From contig PTEX01000007.1 of the NCBI GenBank assembly GCA_003342815.1, positions 2,686,747-2,750,746 on the forward strand: 64,000 nt of DNA, given 5' to 3'. The notes under the pieces were generated by a model, which was given only the letters and a program-made list of their open reading frames with translations, was not told the DNA's origin and ran no database searches. Source of the stretch: Eudromia elegans (taxonomy: Eukaryota; Chordata; Aves; Tinamiformes; Tinamidae). How positions within the stretch are numbered: the first letter of the stretch is position 1; every line of letters starts with the position of its first letter. Made by a program: the position numbers and the translations under genes. Positions 1-12,100 of the stretch are shown in pieces.

Positions 1-110
1 TTTATGCTTTTCACATGTGTTTCTTTGCAATAGTAATTGCAAGTAGTAAAGTTTTTTTAATGCTTTGAACACAGNAGATGTTTAATAAATATTATTTATC
101 TTTAATGCAG

Positions 111-168
111 AAATGCGGCTTAGTTTTGAGTTGGAAGAGAGTACAAGGAGCATCTGGAAAACTTCAAG
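111..168 (+). CDS. RBM25: RBM25 exon: middle of the RRM
   Basis: Begins with AAA TGC GGC after acceptor TTTAATGCAG and reads KCGLVLSWKRVQGASGKLQ, then donates one G before GTAAAC. It covers the central RRM strands; the RNP1-like segment KLQAFGFCEY is split across the junction with the next exon. Confidence 0.95.
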
Positions 169-3100
169 GTAAACATTTTTGCTTTTAATAATCTCTGGTC
201 AGACTGCTCTTTTTATTACTGACTTTTCAAATGCATATCTGTGGCATTTCTATCCTAATACTTTACAGATTAAGACAGGTATTGTATACAGTATTTAACT
301 GCTAAATACTTTGTTAATATCTTAAACAGTTAATATCTTTTGTCCTTGGAATCAAGAAAGAAATGGAGGTGGGGAAGAAAGATTCAAAGTGTGTCTTGGA
401 GATTCAACTTTCTGCTTTGAAACAGAGTCAAGGGATTGCAGACCCATCCCTGAGAGAGGTTTACTAGCCTTAACCTCAGAAAGGAGATTTGCAGCACTGT
501 TAGGTAGTCTGTCCCTTTAGAATATTAGTTTGTTCCTGCTTAACTGCCAAAGAGGTTTTCCTGACATCCAAACTAGTTTATCTTTTCTCCCTCTCGCCAA
601 ATTGAAACTGACTTTTTCTTTCCCTACCCTCCTTCCTTTGACCTTGCTTCACTGGTTATAGGAAGCGTTTTGATTACTGTTCTTTGCTGCTGTTTTTGAT
701 TGTCTCTTAATCTTTTTCTTCTACTTTTTGTTCTATCATACTTCCTTTTTATGATGATCTTAAGGTCTTTTTCTCATTAAATTACAACTTTCCTTTAACA
801 GCTGTGAAGAACCCAATTTGAAATATCCTTCTAGCTTAACAGTGACCTATCGGTTGACATCTTTGGCTTTCAGATAATTGTAGCTCCACTGTACTTTCAT
901 GCAGACTTCATTTTCTCAGTTTAGAAAGTAATATCAAAAGCCTTATGAACATAGCATAATATTTAATTCTATTCACTGGGCCATTAATCATGTCAAAGAT
1001 TAATGCATCTCTTTGGCTTTTTGGCTCTTTTATGATGTGTTTTCCTGGCTTTAAGTATAAAGGCATAGGTTTGAGGATTCAAAAAAAGTGTTGAGAATTT
1101 TTTTCTCAAATTACCTGAAGAGCTTTTTATATTTCATTTCAATAATCTGTTTTAGCCTTTGGATTTTGTGAGTACAAAGAACCAGAATCCACGCTACGAG
1201 CACTGAGACTACTCCATGATCTCCAGATTGGAGAAAAGAAGCTGCTAGTCAAAGTTGATGCAAAGACAAAGGCTCAGCTAGATGAATGGAAAGCAAAGAA
1301 GAAGGCCTCTAACGGGGTATGTAATATAATGTGTGACTTGAGATGATGCTGAAATAATACTTACTTGCTAGATGTGATTGTAAGCAGATCTTGGAGATTT
1401 TGTTCTTGGCTCTGTGCTTAGTTAACTTTAGGATTTTGCAAAAATGACGTTAATGAGTCTGAAGATACATTGACGTTCAGTGAAGTCTAAACTCATTTGT
1501 GAGCGTGATGGAAAACTTCTAACATGTTGACTACTCTGAGTATACATACTCANTTATTTTAAATTGATTAACCATGCAGCTATTTTATTATAAATTTACA
1601 TAGCATTGTAAATCTATTTAAATTTGCTTAATGTTGGAATTGGAATGTCAGTGTGCAAGTTGTTTCTATTTAACTGACATTTAAAATCATGGCAGTAGTT
1701 TAATNTGTTGCAGACTTCTCCACAAACTACAACTGAATCTCTAGGAATGGATTTTGTGATCCATTATAAAGCTGAGTAACACATGCCCTACCTTATGAAT
1801 CTGTTAGTCCATCTTTGTTCATGAACTGATAAAACTTTATAAGCTTAAATAATTGTTACTGTGGTAGACACTGTAACCTCTATGTGAAGATAATCAGGGT
1901 TTCTCTCCTCTGTCCTGCAATGGTTTTCTCTCCTTTTCATTAATATGTTCTGGAAGTAGATCGTTCTATATAGTTATCAGATAGTAGACTANGTGCAGGC
2001 AGATCCCATGTTTAGTAGATGAGGAAGTGTCTATATGTTTGTATAGGCGTCGGTCACTGCTTGTCTGTTAATTCTTAACTTTTTAATTGTTTGTTGTATA
2101 TTCTGGAATATACAAATTATAGCGGGGCACAAGAATACTGAGATGCAGAATATACATTGAAATTAATTTTATCAATTTCTTTNCTAAAATAATGTATCTC
2201 ACGTTGTAATCTAGTTGTTGAGTTTGTGCTTTAACTGTTTTAAGGTTGTGCANGCACCTTAACATTTTTACTACTTAAAATGGCTACTTTCTGTAAGTAA
2301 AAGTGAATGGAGATTCTTGTTCAGAAAACTAAACCACAGTTGCTCTTCAGGCTATGTAAAATGTAGAGGGGACACACAGTTTCATTTCCTTTTACTTAAA
2401 CGTGAGGCATAATGATGATTTGTAGAACTTCTGACTGTCTGCCAAGCATATGGGGTTAAATGCAATGGCTCAGTAAGGCAGAATACTAAGTACATGAGCA
2501 TAGAATGGAGTAATACTTTGCTGCTAATCTAGATGAGGAGAAAAAGTGCGATTTGCCTGNCCTTCTGTTACAGGCTTCCTTGTTTCTTGGTGTTACATGT
2601 AATATTCGTACTTCACAGCTGGGACTGTGCTCTAGGTTAAAGTAGCAATGAAGTTTTTGGACATCTCATGCATTTTTTCTGTGTACTCCTTTGGGTTGTT
2701 CAGGATGGCTATAGTAAAGCAGAGGGTGCTGTTTGTGTCTTGAACTTTCATTTTGTCAAAGACAAGAGTAGATGCCTATTTTGCTTAAATGGAGAGTGAG
2801 ATTAGCTCCAAGTATCTTTTCACTGGTACAGAAAGTCTGGAGCTATTGAGGAGTTTTTATCAAGCATATTTTATCATACCACTGTGNTTCCTTTAAATTT
2901 ACCTGTGCCTGCCGTCACTGATGCCACTCAGATCCCGAGGTTGCAGCTTTCTCTAATCTTTTATTATGAAATGAAATGTATATGCTACAAAGCAATTTCC
3001 TAGAGACACACCAAGCAAACTTTTATCTAATTAGATCCTCTCCTGATCACTTCTTCTCCCTGGTNCTCTTCAGTTCCACTCCCTTTCACTGCCTTCTAGC

Positions 3101-6100
3101 TCTTTTCAGCCTGCTCCTCCTTGGCCTGGCTGCCTCTCCAGCTNCAACTGAATCCTCCCTTCCCCCTCATTCTTAGCTGCTGCTCCATCAGACCCTTTCC
3201 TCCCCCTCATTCCACCCACCACCTATTGCTTGACGACATATCCAGCTGGATTCTCAGGTAGGATTCCATTTTTTTAAGGATGGAGGGGATTTCAGAAGCG
3301 GGCATANTTACTTAGCATGCAGGTTAGTGTGTTGTGTTCTCTTATGTAGTGGTCACCGAAAGGTGCTTTGTGTCTGTTCCCCTTCCTCCCTGCAACATTG
3401 AAAGGGGCAGAAAGGTGAGAGGAACTGTGAAGTAATGAATCAGCATCAATAAGAAAGTGTTTGCTATGTGAGAAATACTTTCTCTGACAGTGTTGCTTTT
3501 ATGATAGTTCTCCCTTTATATGTTGCAACTTTAAAATTAGAGGTAGATATTTGTATTACATGGCACTAAAGTAGAAGGTTTTGAAGAACCGCTGTTGAAA
3601 TGTCTTAAAGCTCTGGAGAGAGGATGGTAGAAGCTTTTGACCAACATTTGGATTATAGTGATTACCTTTCTGTGAACGTGTTTGCTCTCTCTTTTCCTGA
3701 CTACCACTTTAACCACTGTGTATCTGTCCTATTTTATTACACAATCCTACAGTTGCTCTCTGCAGTAATTCTGCATGTAAAACTGTGTGACCTCTTGTCT
3801 CTGCTAGTGTGAAAAGATCTGAATAATGCACTACACAGCTGATAGCTATTCTTAAGTCATTAGTAAATGCTTTAGATATATAAATACAATAATCAAAGAT
3901 TAAACTTATGAAATAAAGCTAGTATTCTCAATATGTTGATTTCTCTTCCTTTGCCATTTTCCNCTTAGAACTCCAGACCAGAGACAGCGAATGATGATGA
4001 TGAAGCACTGGATGAGGAAACGAAGAGAAGAGATCAGATAATTAAAGGGGCCATTGACGTCTTAATACGAGAATATTCCAGCGAGCTCAATGCCCCCTCC
4101 CAGGAATCTGACTCTCATCCCAGGAAGAAGAAAAAGGAAAAGAAGGAGGACGTATGTGTTTTGATTTTGGACAAAACAGATTTTTCTTCAGCTCACCTTA
4201 TTATAAGGGCCAAACCTTGCGCAAATACTATAAACCTAAACTTCTGATGAGAAAACAAATCAACAAGCATTGATGTCAGCAGCAGTTTCTTGTTTTGAGC
4301 GGAAATCTAGTCAGTCATAGAAACTTTCCCTTCAGGATGGTTTAGGGGTCTAAGTACCTAGACTTCTTGGAGCAAGAGGCTTGAATCTGGGCAGGTTTCA
4401 AACAACCTTTCATCCTTCTGAAGATGGAAATGCTGAATTTGGTGCAGTGTAATTGGTGTATCTGTGTGCACTCATGTAGGTTTTTCAGACAGGATCTTTA
4501 AAAACNGCTGAAAAGAGTTCCTGCATACCTTGCATTGGCACTGAAAGATGCCAGGGCATTTGATTTTTTAATGGCAGGAACTTGCTCTGGTGGTTTTCAA
4601 CAAATTATTCCTCTCCTTGCTTATCATGTGCATTCTTGTAGTACACCTTCATTCAACTGGCTGCTGCTGCTGTCTCACCAAAGATGGTAGCACTTTGGTA
4701 GTTGTATGTGTGTATTCTTAAACTTTTGAGAAGTCCGTGAGGGATGAAAGGTACCTTGTAATCTTACTGCTTTACAGAATCACTTTGCACAGATGTTGAT
4801 TTAGCTGTGTTGATCAGCTGGTTTTCCTCTATTGTGTAATGTGCCAAAAAAAAAAAAAAAAAAGAATGTTAGGTAAAAATGAGTGTTCTGGTGCAGTACC
4901 TGCTTCTGTGAATGGTCTTAATGCATTAAAGCAAACTCTGGAGAAGAAGGAATAAGAATGAGCAATCTCAGACTTAGCTTTTCCAACCAAGTGTCTAACC
5001 ATGGGCTCTCTCACCTGCCATGCCTCACCTAATATACAAGAGATTGGAGAATTGTCTTACCAGGATTTTTACTCACTTAAGTCTTCTGCAAAGTACCTAT
5101 TCCAAGGCAATAAGGCAGNTTCAACTGCTCATGGGGGTGTACCNGTGGTGCAAGATGCCACCTCTCCCTCGGGGAGTTGAGTGCATCCCCACAACATTGG
5201 TAGCTATGGCTAACCTGAGGTATGAGAGTGCTGAGCTGAGAATTTGTTTCTTTCCTCTCCCTTCTCTTGGGAGANGATGCTTTTTTTGGATGGAAATTTA
5301 AGAATGAGTCATTGTCTAATGCTATGACCTGTATATTTTTTAAACAAGCGTTGTAACCATGGTATTTGTTTTGTGGGTACATATATGACCTCCTGGTACA
5401 TANGACAGGTAGCTCAAACTGGAAGAGGCCATCACAGTCTTGAAAGTGCTGAGAATATTGTTGGGATTGAGGGATTCTGCTAGCTCTGTGTGATCTGGAA
5501 TGAGACTGACCTGAGCTAGTCAAGTAGACAGATATGCTCTTTTAAAAATATAACACTTGTGGCTTGAAATTATACCCCGTCCTTCCTTCCTAGTGGGAAG
5601 GAAGAAAAGAAACTTGGAGGTTGCCCTTTTTGGCCTTTGTGGATAGAGGTGGGAGTGAAGAGGTGGTCCTAGCTCATTGCCCTCTTGCCCTTAAAGGAGA
5701 GGGGAGAGAAGGACTATTGGATGGGAGGGAGAAAATGGGGAAAGTGGACGCAGATCTTTGTGTGAAGGGTGGGATCTGTTCCGTAAAGGACTTGATGTGA
5801 AGAAGGCTCTAGCTGGTGTTAGCAGCAGAGTCTGTGATTAGTTGTTCTGGATGCAGGCATGACTGATGTGGGTCAGATGAAAATGTATGGGGGGAAAATG
5901 AGTGGAATCTGTTTTTTTGGTTTTGTTTTTTCTCTTCAATTTCAAGCATGGGGGAACCTCGCTAATTCGCATTAAAGTACTAGGATGCTCAAGGTGCAAT
6001 TTACCAAATTTTGCGAATTAGCGAGTAAATAAATTCAAGACTTATGCACCACAAATATACTGATTGTTTATTTTGGCAAGTGTAGCTTAGTCTTATTTAT

Positions 6101-9100
6101 GACTTTCATAGTGTCATATACTAATATGTTATAGTATATTTTGTAATTTGGTGGAGTCTTATTAATATAAGACTCACTCTGTATTTCAATAGTTTAGAGA
6201 AGGGAGAATTAGCGAGGTTCTTCTGTAATTTTGTTGAATCAAAGAAATGAGATCACAGCAATACAATATTGCTTTATAGTGCAAACATACAAAACATTGT
6301 TTTTCAGAGTAGTGTGCAATCAATTTTTAAAAAAAAAAATCTCCGTGGATTTTTCCGCAGATTTTCCGCAGATTTCCAGTGGCCCCACTGATACCTTATC
6401 CACTCATCACCAAGGTTCGTTTACATTGTAGGCTTTGACAATGACTATGTTTACTGCTAGTTGCCAGATTTGTGACTCTTGTCCATCTGATTTTTTTTTA
6501 TTTTTTTTTCACTCATTAACATCAGACTGTCAGGTTTGGTACTGCAGAAGGACTTTATTTATCTCTTACAAGACTGGTTGAAAACTTCTAACCTTCAGCT
6601 TTTCTCTTTTTCTTCTGTGTCTGTGCAGATGGCTTTTAATGCTTTTCCACCTGTCCCCTTGTTTTTTAGGAGGATATAAATGCTATAGAAATGGAGGAAG
6701 ACAAAAGAGACCTGATATCAAGAGAGATCAGTAAATTCAGAGACACACACAAGGTAGTATTCTTGTTTTTGCATTTAATACAAATTAGGCTTTTTCGAAA
6801 TCCAGAAAAACACTATTAAAAAATGTAGCTGTACATTGCAATATCACTTAATGCTGTTTAGGTTTAATATATGTAGTTCTTTAGAAATCAACAAAAGACA
6901 AATGCCACGTTAAAGTGACATCTTTATGCTAAGATTTTTTGGTTGCTACTGATTACTTTGCAGTCATCTCACTTTAACATGAATAAAGGCAACTTAAGTT
7001 TCTACACATACATTAAGTCAAGATATTTATAACTAAAGAATAAATGGGGCTGCAGTATAAGACATACACTTGAGTGTGTTTCTGTAGGTAGAGTTATAAC
7101 ATAATCCAAGATTTTATGAAGAATTGAAACTTGAATAAATTTAAGTTTTATTTTAATAGTTCTAAGTTAAGAGTGGGGGAAGATTAAAACTAGGTCAGTG
7201 GTTACCAGACTTACCAAAATTTAGATGCATGGAAGAACTGTAAATTCCCATTAAGCTAATCTATTCATTGACCCCCACCATTATGATAGAGATCATATGG
7301 TGACTAATGCAAGATGAAACTCACAGCTTGGAAAGTAACATGGAATAGGATGTAAGTATGAGCTTCTGTTTTTTATTATACTTATGGATGCCCCCTCAGA
7401 AAAATATGCAAAGGGGTAACTGGCTTGGAAATGTTTGTGCACATCAAATCCCACCTCAGGATTCCCATGTATAGAAGTTTCTGTTAATGTTAGTGCCTCT
7501 GTGAATGTTTCTGCTTTGGAGAATGGTATTTATGGATAGTGAAACATAACTATGCATGTAATGTTCTTATTTTAATGTTTAGCTTAAAGACGGTATTATT
7601 TTTCCCAAGACCGGGGCCCACGGAAGTGTCAGCAAGCTCTTCTTTTGAGCACACGCTTTTATTTCAAACTACCCCAAGCACCATTAATGAAAATGTTGAA
7701 GGTAGAGCAAGGTGAAATATGCCTGTGTTATTCACCTTTACCTTGTTTATTTGTTGGGGAGGTACCATGTTGTAACACAGCTGTATTAATGTAAACACAA
7801 GTGACTGTATGTTGTTAGAAATACATATATTCAGTTTTTGTCTCAGCTAAGTTGGAAATAAAAACCTGCAGGGAAAAAATTTAAGAGAAAGCATCTGGAG
7901 AAGCTCAGTAATTGAATGTGGAATTGGTCACCAGTGGAATTTCAGTAGAACTGTGTTTAATTCCAAGCCCTAACAAGTCTGGTATAAACAACTGGTATAA
8001 AATGCAAACAAGTCACATGCTTAAAAGCAATCAAACAAACCCAAATCAACAAAAAAAGGCTTCATTATTTCAGAAGCTGTTTGGCATTTTACTGCCCTTA
8101 ATCTGTGTTATTTGGGGGACTATTTTGGGTCTCTTAACATTAAAAATCAACTTAAAGTAGTCATATGGATATGACGTTTAAAAGGGGCTGTTGAATCTCA
8201 TGCAGCTGGCTAGTGAGCACAGTGAACCTTTGCATGTTTTTGGTATGAGATTATAAAGCAATAACCACAGACTGTCAGGGTATCAGCATTGCAGGGGGCG
8301 TCCATTTACAGCACGGACGAGTCTGAAGAGAGCTCAAGGTAAGATTTAAAATTCTTCTACCTGTTCATTTCTCTTCATTGCTTCAGTTTATCTGATACCG
8401 TTCCCATCCCGTTACGCTTTCAGATCTTCTTGTTTAGGTTGATAAAATTTGATGAGGTCAGGTTTTGATTACAAAAGAGAACATTTTTTTTTTAATTGGA
8501 TTTTAAGAAAGTGGACCTACAAAATGGATTTAAAACGTCCAAGTTTTTTCTTGTGTATATAATTACATATATGTATATATTAAAAAAAACCCACTCTCTT
8601 GAGAAATTTTCTTTTCTCACCGTGAACAAAGAGAGTGGTAAAAAAGCAGAAGTTCAACCAAAGAAATTTCTATTGGAACATCTAAGATAACCTGTAAGTA
8701 TCAACCACTTCAGCATATAAGCTTTTCTTAATATGAAATTTGAGGTAAGTTGGATTTTTAAAAGTCAGCAGCCTAATATAACATCTGACCATACAAAGGT
8801 TTAACACACAAAGCTCCTGTAAAACATAGTCCAATAGGAATTGGTTTTCAGCCCAGTGTATCCTGTAGAATTTAAGTTTGTTCTTCATATGAGTTTTCTA
8901 CCAATTTGCTACCATTTTTAGTCCCTTTTTCCTTTTGTAATTTCAATGTATCCAATATCAGTTTGCCTGTATTGTGCTATCAATGCAGTATAGTTTGACT
9001 GGATACATTGATTGCTAGTGAATTAGCTTTATTTCTGTAATTCTTTGTTGGTTCTCTGGTCCCTGGCCTATGGCAGAAGAATGCGTATCAGGTAAGATTG

Positions 9101-12100
9101 CTTTTTAAAGTTGTCTTAAATTCTTTGTTTAAAAGAAAGAAAAAAAGAGAGAAAATGCTGTTTCATTGTACCGGTTTTTAATTTCATTTCAGTGGTGGTA
9201 AACGTGGAGCCAAAGGGGATAAACTTGGTTTTTTTTCCTGCTCAAAATACNTTCAAAAAAATGTGGTGTTATGGGTGTTATGACATCCATCAGGTTGAAA
9301 TTTGGTATATTTGGTTGTTATTTGGTATATTTGTGAACCGTGTACTTGCTCTTCCTCCCAGAAACATAGCTTATAGGCAAGGTTAATCCAGTGTTGGCGG
9401 TCCATGTCCTAGCACAGCATCTGTAAGTTAACACATAACAATTGCTTCCAAGGATGGATTTATCTATCATTCTGTTGATGTATTTTCTATTGTCTTATAG
9501 GAATTCTGGTCATAGGAACTGTTTTTATTTGAAAAAGGTGGCAATTTTACACAATTTTTAGTAGAACTGTAGCAGGTAACCCTTTAGCTTCTGTGTTTCA
9601 AAAGAGCTATTTCCAACCTTTTTTTTTGTTTGTTTTCCCCAGCCCTCCCCCCATCCCACCTTTTTTTTTCTCTTTAACTCTCTCCATCTTGCAGTGGTGG
9701 AAGTTAAGGATTCCATTCTGCAGAGTCCAGTCCCTACCAGTGAACAGTTAGACTTTATTTTTAGGGAGGGGAAAAGGGGAAAGGTTGCAGCTCTCTTCAC
9801 TGTTTAACCACATGCACCACGTGTGAGTGGATAAATTTCTTCACCCAAGTTTTCATATAGGATGGGTTTGGTCTGCCAAGACTTCTTGGGAAACAAATCA
9901 CTGTTCCAGTAAGCATTCCACTCAAATATATTTTTTTCTTTCTAGTTGAACAGAATTTATTTTGTCAGCTAAAAGCTCACTTTGCTTGTTCCCAAGTGGC
10001 TTATTTCACCTATGGAATTTGTTGCCCACCTGAACATGATTGGCAGTGCACTGTGTATGTCCAGTTTAGACAACTTGTAATACAAGGCCAGGCCAGCCCT
10101 GCCCTGCTAAGGTTGGAGATTGCTGGTCTGTGTTGATCTATGCTTTTGCACGAAATCTGGTCTTGTGATTGCTGCATTTTGATTTCATACTTACAAGTTC
10201 CAAAAAAAAAAAAAAAAAAAAAAAAAAAGAAAAGAAAATACCCACCAAACCCTATGTAATACTTGAAAATCAGTGGCGGTTTTGGTATTTCCATTACCAG
10301 CCTTGTGTGTTGCGCCGGGAATATCCANTTCCTATAGCTATGAAATTAACTGTGAAAGTTCTCTTGTTGGTTTTTAGAAACTGGAGGAGGAAAAAGGCAA
10401 AAAGGAGAAAGAAAGACAGGAAATTGAAAAAGAACGCAGAGAAAGAGAAAGGGAACGGGAACGTGAACGAGAAAGGAGGGAGCGTGAAAGAGAAAGGGAG
10501 CGTGAACGTGAACGAGAGAAGGAGAAGGAACGTGAACGAGATAGGGATCGTGACCGAACTAAAGACCGAGACAGAGAGCGGGAACGAGACAGAGACCGTG
10601 ACAGAGACCGCGAAAGGAGTTCAGATCGCAACAAGGATCGGAGTCGATCNAGGTCAGTACCTTGGAGTTGCTGTCTGACTGCTTCCCTTTTTTCCTAGCA
10701 TTTGATGCATATAGTTCACCGATGACTGCCCGTTCAAAAAACAATCTTTTCTGGAAGATCAGTATAAAAGCAGGAAGTCGGGTTTTGGAAAATGCTGCAT
10801 TTATGCAGGTCTGAAGAATACTTCTTTTTTTCCACAGTACAGCAGTATAACAAGTCATATACAGCAAGCAAGCAAGCAAGCCATGACTCAAATGTGCCGT
10901 TTTCTCTAGAATCTTAGTCTTGTCTGTATGTTCCTACTTGAGGTTCTTTTTATGCCACTGTTATCTTTTAGCTTCTTAAGCTAGTTATCTCTGAATGAAG
11001 TAGTTTTTATGTTTCTTGAAACATGCTGGTGTGTGTGTATTTAGCAAGAAGTTTCCTCTTTCAGTCTAAANCTGTAACTGGTTTGGTCAGGCTCTAGATA
11101 ATTTCATCCTCTTTAGCAGAGGAAAATAGCTGTTATTAGTTTAAATTGAAAGCTCCTAGTGTCTGGAAGCCTTNTAAACATGAAGGATTTATCAAGTGCA
11201 CTTTTTCTTAAGAGTTTTTGAGTTTCACTTAGGTCAGCTGTCTGTGGGGGGAAGCACTAACACACTCTGGGAGCTTCCATGTACTCGTTCTCGGTTTCTG
11301 TAGAGATCCCTTCTTAACGATCAGAGTGCTCAAACAATTACCTGTGGATAAGCAATTCTTGAATATATTAGAAGTGTTCATTTATGACAATTGATGTGTT
11401 CGCTAATCATGTTGTACAAGAGCACAAGAAAAATAACTTATAAGACATTGTAAATAAAGTATTAATGCATTCCATGTGTGAGTGAAGATGGACACTGAAT
11501 ACTTAAATTTGACCTTTTCTTGTTCTTTAGAGAAAAGAGCAGAGACAGAGAAAGAGAACGAGAACGGGAAAGAGAACGAGAGCGGGAACGAGAAAGGGAG
11601 CGAGAGCGAGAACGGGAGAGAGAACGAGAGCGGGAACGAGAACGAGAAAAAGATAAGAAGAGAGACCGAGAAGAAGATGAAGAAGATGCCTATGAGCGCC
11701 GAAAGCTAGAGAGAAAACTACGGGAAAAAGAAGCTGCGTATCAAGAGGTAATTTTCTTATTACTTTTATTTTTGTACAGCTCCCTAGGGAAAAAAATTAC
11801 TTCTGATGAGTGGTAAAGACTCTTAGTGTAAGATACAACACCATTTCTTCTCCCTTTTTTCTAAATACATTTTTATTCCTACGGCTGTACCAGTTGGGAC
11901 ACAGTAGATAAATCTCAGAAGAACAACAGCCTTTTAATTCGAAGGTTTAAAAAACAACATGCTAATTTTGGTGAAGGTCTCTCTAAACAGTAACCAAAAT
12001 CTTTCCGTATACTGTAGCTGTTTTTAATGTTTTTGAAATCATTGTATTTTTCTTCTGTTACAGCGTCTTAAGAACTGGGAAATCAGAGAACGAAAGAAAA

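Noticed and set aside
2401-2440. ATGATGA and CTGA words resembling a C/D box snoRNA in an RBM25 intron
   Set aside because: The boxes are too close together and no terminal stem can be drawn.
10201-10228. Poly(A) run as the tail of a processed retrocopy
   Set aside because: The preceding sequence has no coding or SINE resemblance and no flanking duplication could be found.
10374-10634. Antisense 86-aa frame of Ser-Arg repeats, looking like an SR protein
   Set aside because: It is the reverse complement of the GARCGN repeat that codes RE/RD in RBM25; CGT TCN follows automatically. No promoter or splice logic on that strand.
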